Under the pieces are notes generated by a model, which was not told where the DNA came from, made no database searches, and worked only from the letters and a program-made list of their open reading frames with translations. Shown here in pieces: positions 54,124 through 62,912 of a DNA stretch of 64,000 nt. The DNA comes from Verrucomicrobiia bacterium. GTDB taxonomy: Bacteria > Verrucomicrobiota > Verrucomicrobiia > Verrucomicrobiales > Akkermansiaceae. The stretch is taken from NCBI GenBank assembly GCA_947462875.1, contig CANHQJ010000014.1, forward strand, positions 38,492-102,491, in the 5' to 3' direction. Numbering within the stretch: position 1 is the first letter of the stretch; every line of letters starts with the position of its first letter. The translations under genes were made by a program, and so were the position numbers.

Positions 54124-54804
54124 ATGCGCTTCCACACTACCATCGTTTTCCTCCTGCTGACCATCGCGTTCGTGCTGACGAGCGCGGCGCAAGAGATCGA
54201 ACAAGGGTTTCTCAATCTGGTCAATATGGTGCCGAATTACAAGCCCTGCGCCATTACCATCGGCGGCAGGGAACTTGTTCCCGGCGGCTTGAAAGAGGTC
54301 AGCTCTACCGGTTGGTTCATCGTGCCGAAAGGCAGCCACGCCATGACCTTGGAAATCGACGGCATCAAGAGCGCCCAAGGCACCGTCACACTCGATGCCA
54401 ACGAGAGCGTCTTGTATGTGATTTTTTTGCAGCAAATCAGCAACAAAAAAGAGGAAAATGGCAAATTGCCCCCGCCCGAGCTTCGGATCAAACGCTGCAC
54501 CCCCATGGCCGGAAAAAAAGGGCATCAGCTGCAAGTGATTTCCTTCTGTCCTGAGACGGAAAATTTCCAAATCGGCCCCAATCAACTCACCCTGGAGCTA
54601 TTCGGCACGCAGGACATACCGAACTGGAATGGCGGAGCGTTCAACGTGTTGCATCGCGAAAAAACCATCGGCTCCTGCGCCGGCTCGCAGGAGAAAGGAG
54701 CCTACACCCTGCTCATCGGCAGCAATCACAAGCGCACCCTGGCCGCCCTGCTGGTGCGCAATGAAAAACAGGAGCTGCCACCCTGGATGAAGCCCAAAAA
54801 ATAA
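54124..54804 (+). CDS. Secreted protein of unknown function (226 aa)
   Basis: This protein has a signal peptide (MRFHTTIVFLLLTIAFVLTSAAQ) and a beta-rich mature part. The first half (NMVPNYKPCAITIGG, then GGLKEVSSTGWFIVPKGSH) has a pattern of small beta-sandwich domains similar to DUF4397-like repeats. This is a visual impression only. The protein is followed after 4 nt by another secreted protein, so the two probably act together. No catalytic motif was seen. Confidence 0.78.
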   Translation: MRFHTTIVFLLLTIAFVLTSAAQEIEQGFLNLVNMVPNYKPCAITIGGRELVPGGLKEVSSTGWFIVPKGSHAMTLEIDGIKSAQGTVTLDANESVLYVIFLQQISNKKEENGKLPPPELRIKRCTPMAGKKGHQLQVISFCPETENFQIGPNQLTLELFGTQDIPNWNGGAFNVLHREKTIGSCAGSQEKGAYTLLIGSNHKRTLAALLVRNEKQELPPWMKPKK

Positions 54805-54808
54805 AACC

Positions 54809-55369
54809 ATGCGCCTGCTTCTGTTCCTACCGCTCGCCTTCATCCACACTGCCTTCGCCGGAAATTTCAACGTCGCCAACCTGACGCACGAGGAAGAGCA
54901 TACCATCGAGGTCGAATGCGACAAACGCTCGCAACCCTTCACCCTGCCAGCAGGCACTGATAGCGGAACTTTCACGCTCCCGGAAAAAGAAGCCGTCTTG
55001 CGCGTGAAAGGCCAAGAGCTCGCCCCCTGCAAAGTGCCCGCGGCGCGCGACGGCCGCATGATCCTGCTCTATCGGAAAAACAAGGAACTCGCCTGGCACA
55101 CGCTCACCAGCAAGGCGGAAAAAGACAAAACCTCCCTGCGTTTGCTCAACCTCACCGATCAACCGGTAAAACTCACCACCTCCGATCAAACGATCGAGCT
55201 CAGCGCGGGGCAGGATCTGGAATCGGCACCAGCCACCACGCAAAACATCTCCGTCACGCTCGATGGGCAAAAGAAACAAACGGCCAAGGCCGAGGAACCG
55301 ACCCCCTTCCTCGGCGTCATCTACCCCACACCGCAGGGCCCACGGCTCCGCCTGATCGCGGATCGTTGA
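54809..55369 (+). CDS. Secreted protein of unknown function (186 aa)
   Basis: This protein has a signal peptide (MRLLLFLPLAFIHTAFAG). The mature part is beta-rich, with LRLLNLTDQPVKLTTSD near 110-125, resembling a stretch of the exported 250-aa protein at 37913-38665. The two might belong to one unnamed family found beside glycan-active enzymes. It starts 4 nt after the previous stop and ends 10 bp from the convergent SASA gene. Confidence 0.78.
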   Translation: MRLLLFLPLAFIHTAFAGNFNVANLTHEEEHTIEVECDKRSQPFTLPAGTDSGTFTLPEKEAVLRVKGQELAPCKVPAARDGRMILLYRKNKELAWHTLTSKAEKDKTSLRLLNLTDQPVKLTTSDQTIELSAGQDLESAPATTQNISVTLDGQKKQTAKAEEPTPFLGVIYPTPQGPRLRLIADR

Positions 55370-55379
55370 TCGCCTCAGA

Positions 55380-56615
55380 CTACTTCTTCAACATCTCCAG
55401 ATTCGCCTCGGCGAAGGCTTTCCCCATGAGTGCGAAGGTTTTGGCACAACCGAGATAATGATAGCCGGCATTGGAGGCGCCGCGCGTCCATTTCGCCGCT
55501 TCTTCCGGGCTGATGAGTTCCGCCTCGAATTTTTTGAGGTATTCCTTTTGCTGCGCCTCATCCATGGTGCCGTCCTTGTTCGGCGTATTTTTGTTTTTGC
55601 TTTTGAGGAGATGAGCCATCTGCTTGACCTTGGCTCGCTTTTGATCGATCTGGTCGAGTTCATCCGACCAAAAAGGCGCGGTCTCCACGGCGGCGACGTT
55701 GCCCTTGAATTCCGGCAATGCAGCAGGAGCCGCCATCGCTTTGCGGAAGGAAACGGTATTCCCTTCGGCCTTCAGCCCTCCCACGCCGAGCACGCCAATC
55801 ACAAACGGCATCTTGGGCGCATTCAGGTCCTTGCGCACATCGCGGATGAAATGCGCCATCAGGTCGCTGTATTGCGAGTAATCACGCGTCTTGCCATCCG
55901 CACCTGTCGGATAGGTATTGCCATCCACGAGGTCATTGAAACCCTGGAGCCAGATAAAACCCGCGATCTCATACCCCGCCGCCGGATCATAGGCCGGGCA
56001 AACGCGCTTGGGATCGGCGAGCACGCTTTTCACGTGCTCGACCATGTAGCGATAGAACCGGCCGGATTCCTTGGCCTTCGCCGCTTTTTCTTCCTCGACA
56101 TTTTTCCCCTGCTTCTGCATCTGCGCGATCTGCGCTTCGCTGAAAACATAAGGCCCGGCACTGGGCGGGCGGAACTGGGTGTTGAGACTTCTGCCACCCC
56201 ATGCCGTTTTGATGAGCAGCACCGGTTCCTTCATCGCGGCATCCATCGCCAGACCAAAGGTGAACTCAGGACCGATCTTGCCGCCATCCTGTGTCGGATT
56301 GGAACCGCGCGCGCCATACCCTGCCGTGAGTTTGCCGACTCCTTCGCCGTTGGCATTTCCCTCGTAGTGGCCGGTCAGGTAGGAAATCCATGCATTCTCG
56401 GCGACCGCGGGTTTGCCATCGGCACCGCGCATCATTTTCAGCAGCGGCGCGGTGGCGGGATCATCGCCGATGTAATCAAAAGTCTCGATGCGGGCATGGC
56501 CTTCCATGTTCGATTGTCCGGCGAGGATGAAGACCTTCAGCTTCTTCGACTGCGCCGAGGCGCCGATCTGAAGCAGAAGGAAAAAAGAGACAATCAGGTG
56601 GAAGATTGGTTTCAT
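55380..56615 (-). CDS. SASA-family carbohydrate esterase, second copy
   Basis: This 411-aa exported esterase has a signal peptide about 1-22. The nucleophile motif AGQSNMEGH has its Ser at 35, and the C-terminal YHYLGCAKTFALMG block supplies the His side. It lacks the insert of the 497-aa relative at 3111-4604. The ATG at 56613-56615 was chosen because it begins the signal peptide; the frame upstream is spurious. It lies about 108 bp from a GH36-like gene on the same strand, so it may deacetylate a sugar that the glycosidase then cleaves. Confidence 0.9.
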   Translation of the reverse strand: MKPIFHLIVSFFLLLQIGASAQSKKLKVFILAGQSNMEGHARIETFDYIGDDPATAPLLKMMRGADGKPAVAENAWISYLTGHYEGNANGEGVGKLTAGYGARGSNPTQDGGKIGPEFTFGLAMDAAMKEPVLLIKTAWGGRSLNTQFRPPSAGPYVFSEAQIAQMQKQGKNVEEEKAAKAKESGRFYRYMVEHVKSVLADPKRVCPAYDPAAGYEIAGFIWLQGFNDLVDGNTYPTGADGKTRDYSQYSDLMAHFIRDVRKDLNAPKMPFVIGVLGVGGLKAEGNTVSFRKAMAAPAALPEFKGNVAAVETAPFWSDELDQIDQKRAKVKQMAHLLKSKNKNTPNKDGTMDEAQQKEYLKKFEAELISPEEAAKWTRGASNAGYHYLGCAKTFALMGKAFAEANLEMLKK

Positions 56616-56723
56616 GGATGATTGGTGGTGGATGGGAAATAAGCCACTCACACTACGCGGCGGATTCCGCGTTCTTTCGCGGAATCCCCTACACCCGGCC
56701 TGTGAAAAATGGATTTGCCCCAC

Positions 56724-59093
56724 TTACTTCTTCCAAACGATAGCCCACTTCACCTCGGTGGTTTCGGGGGCTTCCAGGGTGAGGCGGATGAGACCATCGG
56801 GGGTGGTGGTGAGGGAGCTTTTGCTTTCGGGCGCGTGAACGGAAACAGACTTGTGGCCGTTAGGCGCGAGCGTGATGAGGAACGGCTCACCGACGATGAC
56901 TTTGGCAATGCCGGAATACGTGAGAGTGGCGGGGTCCCATTTGACATCCGCGAGGTCGCTGAAGCCTTGCATGATGTGGCGATTGGTGGAGAGAAACTGC
57001 GGGTGGTCTTGTTTGCGATGGAGCGAGTAGGTGAGCGCCTGCTGTGCTTGGAGTGCTTGTTCGATTTTTCCATTGCCGGGGATTTCGCCGAGGAAGCGGT
57101 CGTTCCAGAAATCGTAGAGGTAATAACTGGCAGCGGGATCGAGGGCGAGCGATCCGGTATCGGCTTGGTCACCAGAGAGCGGCGCGCTGACGGTTTGTGG
57201 CGCGTCTTGGTTGTTGCAGAGGATGAGCTGTTGCCAATCGGCATTGATGCGATAGGCGTAAACGGAAGGATCGGCGCGGCCGGCGACGAGCATATCGACA
57301 GGGCGAAACGACTGGGTGCCGCCGAGGATGGGATAGAGGCGGGTGAGGTCGTGTTGCTCCTCGGCGGTCATGCGGCTGAAGGAAGTGCCGAGCTCGAGGC
57401 GACCGGAGATGAGCCCGACTTGGCTGAGCATGGTGCGGCGGGCATTCGTATCCATTTTTTTGAACGATTTCCCATCGGGATAGTAGCCGAAAACGCTGCG
57501 GTGTTTGTACCAGCGCAGGCCGATGCGCGATGCCATCTCCGGCTCGAAGTGCGAGGAATCCAGCCAGACGCGCTGGAGGTCCACGATGCCCGCGGTGACA
57601 TCGAGCATGGGCGTGCCGTATTCGCCGAGGTTGCGTTCGTGGATGAAGGCTTTTTCGCCGAGGCCTTCGCGGGCGAGTTCAAACACTTTGCAATACGCGG
57701 CGGTGGTGGTGTAGTTGCGGTCTTCGAAGCCGCCGTCCTTGCACCAAGCGGATTCAGGATAGTCGAACTTGATGCCGACGAGTCCTTGTTGGCCGATGCG
57801 TTTCCACATGGCGAGAGTGTGGGCTTGGAAACCGGGGTCGGTGAAGTCCATTTTCACAAAGGGCATGTGGTGCGGGTGCTCGGCATGAATGCGTGTGATG
57901 TCGTTGTTGAGCATCCATTCGGGATGCGCGACAGCGAAGTCGTTCGACGGCATGTTGCTCTGGATGTAAGTGAAGGGGATGCCACCGAGTTCGGTGATTT
58001 TGCCGCAGAATTTTCCGAAGGTTTCATAGGGGGGGACGAGGTGACCGTACTGGGACCACCTTTCATCGCTCCACCAACCTTGTTGAGTGTCGCCGGAGTT
58101 TTGGTTGCAGTAGTAATCGGGCTCGAGGCGGATGGCGACGGGGGTGTAGCGGAGGATGCCGGATTTCGCCGCGATTTCCATTTGGCCGACGAGTTCTTTG
58201 GAGTTGTTCAGTGGGCGTCCTTCGCCGTAGGAACCTTGGGATACGAGCCAACCGCAAAGGGTGGGGAAATCGTAGGGCTTGGGGCGGGCGTTGTTCGCCT
58301 GGCGAAGAGCGAGTCCGTAGGCTTCGAGAGAAACGAAGGGATCGGTCGTGGAGACATCGAGAAATACGGTATCGGTGGCGTGGTAGGTCGCACCGGGCGC
58401 GATGAGTTTTCCTTGCGGGTCCTCGATGGTGACGGTGAAGAGGCCCTTGCGTTCATCGAGTCTGATCTGGCGCAGAAACTCGTGATAGTGCAGTCCGCCG
58501 ACGACGAGCGAGCGCCGCTGATCGGCGATTTTTCCCGTGATGAGCAGGTTGTTAAAAGTAGTGATGTCGAGTGTGGTCTGGACACGATTCGGCTCGGCAC
58601 CGGCACCGCCGCGGAGGAGTTGCGGCTGCGTGAGGGGCTTGCCGGGATAGAGGCGCGCTTTGTCGATGATGGCAATGCGAGCGATGCGGGCGGGGATCTT
58701 GCGGTGATTGGTGACAGAGAAACCCAACACGGCGTAGGGGATGTTATCGTAAAGTGTGAGGTGAAGAATTTTGATCGGCAGGTAGCCGCTGGCGGGAGTT
58801 TCGGTGATGGAAAGACGCTTGCCGGTGCCGATGGCATCGTTGACATCAGTGGAGACCCAAGTGCGTGTCGCACCCTCCGGCTGCTTCCATCCCGTTTCAT
58901 CGACAGCAAAACGAGCCCCCGCGAGGATGGTGATGTTAGAGGCAAGATCGGTGGCGGAATAGGTGCCGGACTTTAAGTCATAAGTGAGACTCACGGATTC
59001 ATTGGCGATGGTGAGTCGAGGTTCGGCATGAGTGATCTCAACGCCATGTAGCGAAGTGAAAATGATGGCAAGGAACGGCAGGAGATATTTCAT
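56724..59093 (-). CDS. Exported GH36/GH27-like alpha-galactosidase-type protein
   Basis: This 789-aa protein has a signal peptide about 1-23. A beta-rich N-terminal region covers about 25-280, a TIM-barrel-like middle about 290-600, and a C-terminal beta domain the rest. GIKFDYPESAW (near 441) matches the clan GH-D nucleophile pattern K-x-D, and WLDSSHFEPE (near 520) resembles the acid/base block with RxSxD. It likely acts on alpha-galactosides or related sugars outside the cytoplasm. The family could be a distant GH36-like type, and the exact activity is inference. It pairs with the SASA gene downstream. Confidence 0.8.
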   Translation of the reverse strand: MKYLLPFLAIIFTSLHGVEITHAEPRLTIANESVSLTYDLKSGTYSATDLASNITILAGARFAVDETGWKQPEGATRTWVSTDVNDAIGTGKRLSITETPASGYLPIKILHLTLYDNIPYAVLGFSVTNHRKIPARIARIAIIDKARLYPGKPLTQPQLLRGGAGAEPNRVQTTLDITTFNNLLITGKIADQRRSLVVGGLHYHEFLRQIRLDERKGLFTVTIEDPQGKLIAPGATYHATDTVFLDVSTTDPFVSLEAYGLALRQANNARPKPYDFPTLCGWLVSQGSYGEGRPLNNSKELVGQMEIAAKSGILRYTPVAIRLEPDYYCNQNSGDTQQGWWSDERWSQYGHLVPPYETFGKFCGKITELGGIPFTYIQSNMPSNDFAVAHPEWMLNNDITRIHAEHPHHMPFVKMDFTDPGFQAHTLAMWKRIGQQGLVGIKFDYPESAWCKDGGFEDRNYTTTAAYCKVFELAREGLGEKAFIHERNLGEYGTPMLDVTAGIVDLQRVWLDSSHFEPEMASRIGLRWYKHRSVFGYYPDGKSFKKMDTNARRTMLSQVGLISGRLELGTSFSRMTAEEQHDLTRLYPILGGTQSFRPVDMLVAGRADPSVYAYRINADWQQLILCNNQDAPQTVSAPLSGDQADTGSLALDPAASYYLYDFWNDRFLGEIPGNGKIEQALQAQQALTYSLHRKQDHPQFLSTNRHIMQGFSDLADVKWDPATLTYSGIAKVIVGEPFLITLAPNGHKSVSVHAPESKSSLTTTPDGLIRLTLEAPETTEVKWAIVWKK

Positions 59094-59299
59094 GAGCGAT
59101 TGGTTTCACTCTAGCGCAATGCATCGCGGTGTCGAACATTTCATCCGGGGAGCAAGGGAAAATGCAGTGCGCCCCAGCAGGGCCGTGTGTCTCGCCTGTT
59201 TGCAAACTGCCCACCAGTTTCCGTTCGTCTCCTTTCGCGGGATTCCCTGCTGAAAAATTGATTTGCCACGGATCGGCAGAGTGACGAGCATGCGGCATC

Positions 59300-59824
59300 G
59301 TGAAATCCCTGATGATCTACTTTCTGCTTTGTGTTCCTTGTTTTGCCGGCAAGATTGTTTCGTTTTACTCCTCCACCGATCCGAAACACGTGGCTGTGCT
59401 CTCGGATTCCGCTCTGGAAAAAGAGCCGGAGATTGATCACTTCATGCACCTTTGCCCCGGCTACGGCGGCTACGAGCTGCTGCACCGCAGCGGCGACCTG
59501 CGCAGTTGGATCGATGTCCGTTTCCAAGGCAAAACCAGCGACCTCCATGGCGATGTCATGAATGCCGGGCGGGGGCAGTTTGTTCACAAGGCGAACCATG
59601 TCGTCGAATGGCGTGGTGTGCGCGAAGGCGATGTCTTCACGCCCTTCGCCCTGATCTATCGTGTTAATGCCCAGGACCCGGAGAACCCGGACAAATCCCA
59701 CACCACCCTGATCGTCATCGCACTGAACAAAGGCGACGCCAAACTCCTCGGCACCGCCTCCGGCAAAAACGAAGACGCCGACGCCAAAAAACTCGCCGAC
59801 CAAGCCGCGCCGAAAAGCGAGTGA
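59300..59824 (+). CDS. Small secreted protein of unknown function
   Basis: This 174-aa protein has a signal peptide (MKSLMIYFLLCVPCFAG). The start is a GTG at 59300; an ATG at 59312 would remove four residues and shorten the signal. The mature part is mixed alpha/beta without a recognised motif, with a charged C-terminal tail. It is divergent from the GH36-like gene (206 bp apart) and convergent with the second DUF6288 gene. Confidence 0.75.
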   Translation: MKSLMIYFLLCVPCFAGKIVSFYSSTDPKHVAVLSDSALEKEPEIDHFMHLCPGYGGYELLHRSGDLRSWIDVRFQGKTSDLHGDVMNAGRGQFVHKANHVVEWRGVREGDVFTPFALIYRVNAQDPENPDKSHTTLIVIALNKGDAKLLGTASGKNEDADAKKLADQAAPKSE

Positions 59825-59860
59825 TCACTGCGATCGTTGATTTTGAATCTTAGAGGGAAT

Positions 59861-61294
59861 TCACGGCTTCCCCGTCACCCCCTGCATCCGCAATTTCGGC
59901 TGGCCCATTCCTAACGCCAAGACCATGGCGGCGGTGGGATGGATGCGCGGGGACATGTAGTAGGCTTTTTCCGCGAGGTTGCGGCCGGGTTGAATGACGA
60001 AGGCACCATCGTGGGTGCGCAGCATGTTGATGAAGGCTTTGTTGTAGTCGAGGAACTCGCGGGTGGCGGTGGTGTTGCCGGACAACTGCACACCTAACAA
60101 GGCCCAGCCCCAAGCGAGGGCGTTGTCGCCGTGGCCGTCGTTGAGGCGGGTTTTGGAGAGAACCATGTTGCCGGTGACGCGGCTGAGGTAGTCGCCGAGA
60201 TCGGGGCGCTGGGCGAGGTGGTGGACGATGAGGTTGAGGCCTTGGCGCCCCACGGGAGTGTAGGCATCGGTGGCGTGGCGGTAGCCCATGAAGCCTGTCT
60301 CGTTGGTGTTTTGATGGATGCAGTCGAAGGCGATGTCGCGATGGAAGGCATCGATTTTCACGCCGCAATCTTCGGCGAGCTCCCACGTGAGCATGGCCAT
60401 GAGGGTGGAGATGGTCATGACGCCGTAGCCTTTGCAGGTGGCACCATGGCCGTTGCCGCCGAGGAGGAAATTTTTTGCCTGCGGTTTGCCACCGTGCATG
60501 GCGTCCTTGTAGAGGGAGGGGTCGATCACTTGGGATTTGTAGAGGCGTTTGCAGTCTTCCTCGATGGTCGGGATCACGCGTTTGTCACCGGTTTGCATGA
60601 AGTATTCGGAAAGGAAAATGGATTGATAGGAGGGATACCAAGTCCACTCCATTGCTCCGGGTGGTTTGTTCCATGCCATGGCGAGTGTTTCCGCCTCTTT
60701 GGTTTTGCCGCGTGCGAGCATGGCGAGGCCGAGCATGCCTTTTTCGTGAACGATGCCGCAGCGTTCTTCCGGATGCTGGAGCAGGTAGTCCATGGCCTGG
60801 GTGGCGAGTTTTTCTGACTTGGGGCAGTTTTTCGGGAAGGTATCACTGAAGCGTCCCATGGCGGCGAGGGGGATGGTGACTTGGGTCGGTTTTCCCTGGC
60901 GTTGGACATCGAGAGTGAGGATGCCGTCCTTGCCCTCGCTGTCCTCGATGGCATTCCCCATATCCATGATGGGCCCTTCGTAGCCATGGCCTGGCTTCAT
61001 GCCATAGCATTTGTCAAAGATGTGCTGGGCGAAAGGCTTGCCATTGGCGGCGGTGATTTCATCATCGATGAGCAATTTCCCCGCCGCGGGAGAGCCGGGG
61101 AAAACGTATTTCACGACAAAGGATCTTTCCTTGAGGATGGCACGGGCTCCGGTAGGGCCGAGGTTCATGAGGAAGCCGGGGCATTCCTTGTCCGGGCCGA
61201 TCTTGGTCGGTTTGTCCCACTGGCCGAGGTTGTCGGCATCGGCAATGGCGAAGGCAGGCGCGGCGAGGGCGAATAGTAAAACAATCAGTCGCAT
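59861..61294 (-). CDS. Exported DUF6288 protein with PDZ-like module (no HEAT repeats)
   Basis: This 477-aa protein has a signal peptide about 1-16. A PDZ-like module (GSPAAGKLLIDDEITAANGKPF at about 68-90) is followed by a DUF6288 alpha-helical domain, about 160-470, with HGDNALAWGWALLG and YYMSPRIHPTAAMV. The N-terminal layout and GPTGARA block match the larger protein at 4719-8696, which adds HEAT repeats. The fold may be an alpha/alpha barrel like those of terpenoid cyclases. The start is the ATG at 61292-61294. The function is unknown. Confidence 0.87.
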   Translation of the reverse strand: MRLIVLLFALAAPAFAIADADNLGQWDKPTKIGPDKECPGFLMNLGPTGARAILKERSFVVKYVFPGSPAAGKLLIDDEITAANGKPFAQHIFDKCYGMKPGHGYEGPIMDMGNAIEDSEGKDGILTLDVQRQGKPTQVTIPLAAMGRFSDTFPKNCPKSEKLATQAMDYLLQHPEERCGIVHEKGMLGLAMLARGKTKEAETLAMAWNKPPGAMEWTWYPSYQSIFLSEYFMQTGDKRVIPTIEEDCKRLYKSQVIDPSLYKDAMHGGKPQAKNFLLGGNGHGATCKGYGVMTISTLMAMLTWELAEDCGVKIDAFHRDIAFDCIHQNTNETGFMGYRHATDAYTPVGRQGLNLIVHHLAQRPDLGDYLSRVTGNMVLSKTRLNDGHGDNALAWGWALLGVQLSGNTTATREFLDYNKAFINMLRTHDGAFVIQPGRNLAEKAYYMSPRIHPTAAMVLALGMGQPKLRMQGVTGKP

Positions 61295-61377
61295 GATGGT
61301 GGCACGACTTTACTCCATGAGCACAAGATGGAAAGGAGAAAGGAAGGGAACGCCGTTTGTTCGCAGCGCACTGATTC

Positions 61378-61665
61378 CTACTGCCACCCCTTCATCATCA
61401 CGATGATGCCACCCAAAAACGGCACTGCGGCGATGATCCAGGCCACGGTACCCAGCGGATGCAAAAAATAGAACAAAACCATCGCCAGAAATAGCAGCAT
61501 CACCCCCTCGAGACCGGAGCGACGTTGCTTTTTTTTCGCCTCGGTGGGTTCTGGCAGGAAGCCTGCCTGCTGCTGGCGTCGCATCTTTTTCGCCGCCCGG
61601 ATTTGCTCCGCACTGGGGGCCTCGATCTCGACCGGAGTTTTTTTCATGGGTTCCTCTTGCATCAT
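61378..61665 (-). CDS. Small two-TM membrane protein
   Basis: This 95-aa protein has a basic cytoplasmic N-terminus (KKMRRQQQAG), then two hydrophobic helices (about 54-70 and 73-90). It overlaps the stop of the beta-lactamase-family gene by 4 nt (ATGA), so the two are probably co-translated. It may be a membrane partner of that hydrolase. No named family was recognised. Confidence 0.75.
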   Translation of the reverse strand: MMQEEPMKKTPVEIEAPSAEQIRAAKKMRRQQQAGFLPEPTEAKKKQRRSGLEGVMLLFLAMVLFYFLHPLGTVAWIIAAVPFLGGIIVMMKGWQ

Positions 61666-62813
61666 TTGATTGGGGAAAAAGCTGCCTCCTGCAAACGCTG
61701 CCGCGTGCCGGAGCCGTCCGAGTTCGGGAAATCCGCCCGCTGCACCAATAACAGAAAATAGCGTTGCTGCACCGGATCAATCCAGCACTGTGTGCCATAC
61801 GCGCCGCCGTGGCCGAAAGAACCCGCGGAGAAACGGGCGCTCACGCCCTGTGGTGCGCGCACAACACACCAACCCCAGCCCCAACCATTGCCAGGCGTGA
61901 AGCCCGTGGCCAGCTCCTTGGTCTGCAGAGAGGTCATCCGCTTCACCGATGCCTCGCTCAATATGCGTTTGCCGCGCCAAGCGCCTCCGCCCAGCATCAT
62001 CTGGGCGAAATTTCCGTAATCCTTTGCCGTGGAAAACAGCCCGCCATTCGCGCGCGGATAGCGCTTGCGATCCGTTGCGGCTTTCCCACCGAGAAACGTC
62101 AGCGGAGTCGCCTGCAAGGAACCTTTCTCCCGCCGATACGATGTCACCAATCGCGCCATCTGTTCCTCATTCGGATAAAACGTGGTATCCTTCATCTCTA
62201 ACGGATCAAAAAAATGCGTTTGCAAAAAATCGACAAAAGGCATGCCCGATACCACCTCCACCACGCGCGCGGCGGTATTGATGCTACTCTGGCAATACTG
62301 CCATTTGCTGCCCGGAGGATAGACCAGAGGCCGACTCGCGACCATCTTGGTGAGATCCGCGAGCGATAGGAGGGATGCCTCCTGATCGCGCGGCACTTCG
62401 CTCAGTCCGGAGCTATGGCTGAGACACTGACCGATCGTTACCGTCGCCGGATTACCCTCCGCATCTTTTAGTGCAAGAAACTCTGGCAAATGCTTCGCAA
62501 CAGAATCATCGAGCTGCAATTTACCCAGTTCCTGGAGCTTCATCACCGCGCAGGCGGTGATCGGCTTGGTCATGGAGGCGATCCAGAACAGATCGTCTTG
62601 CTGCACTTGGCGTTTTTTTTCGATATCCGCCAGGCCGCCGCAGACCATCTGATCGATGCCCTCGGCACTGCCCACGACGACGATACCGCCAGCGATTTCA
62701 CCATCGTTGATTTCCTTTTCCATCGCGCGCAGCAAGGAGCTTTTCTCTGAAGCACTGGAACAGGCCGACGCGATACCGCACAGACTGACAAGGGCATGGA
62801 GCAGGACTTTCAT
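61662..62813 (-). CDS. Beta-lactamase-family serine hydrolase, lipoprotein
   Basis: This 383-aa protein is of the class C beta-lactamase/esterase family. Cys18 (ASAC) suggests a lipoprotein. The catalytic SxxK is S80-MTK83, the YxN-like Tyr is in WQYCQSS near 171, and the HxG block is FGHGGAYG. Such proteins are often esterases or peptidases rather than true beta-lactamases. The start is the ATG at 62811-62813. A clear terminator for the gene upstream lies about 45 bp away. Confidence 0.9.
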   Translation of the reverse strand: MKVLLHALVSLCGIASACSSASEKSSLLRAMEKEINDGEIAGGIVVVGSAEGIDQMVCGGLADIEKKRQVQQDDLFWIASMTKPITACAVMKLQELGKLQLDDSVAKHLPEFLALKDAEGNPATVTIGQCLSHSSGLSEVPRDQEASLLSLADLTKMVASRPLVYPPGSKWQYCQSSINTAARVVEVVSGMPFVDFLQTHFFDPLEMKDTTFYPNEEQMARLVTSYRREKGSLQATPLTFLGGKAATDRKRYPRANGGLFSTAKDYGNFAQMMLGGGAWRGKRILSEASVKRMTSLQTKELATGFTPGNGWGWGWCVVRAPQGVSARFSAGSFGHGGAYGTQCWIDPVQQRYFLLLVQRADFPNSDGSGTRQRLQEAAFSPIK

Positions 62814-62857
62814 GGGTTTTAGTTAAAGGATTTTTCTCGTTTACGCAAGGCACACCA

Positions 62858-62890
62858 AAGAAAAAAGGCGACCCGCAGAGGAGTCGCCTT
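62858..62890 (-). terminator. Rho-independent terminator after the alpha-toroid gene
   Basis: AAGGCGAC at 62865-62872 pairs with GTCGCCTT at 62883-62890, loop 10 nt. On the minus strand it is followed by a T-rich run (plus-strand A-run 62858-62866). It lies 22 nt downstream of the last gene's stop, so that gene ends its own transcript. Confidence 0.88.
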
Positions 62891-62912
62891 CGATTCACCT
62901 GAGCGCGATTGA

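Noticed and set aside
56709..58976. 755-codon plus-strand open frame
   Set aside because: It is antisense to the GH36-like gene, whose signal peptide and KFD motif make that strand the coding one.
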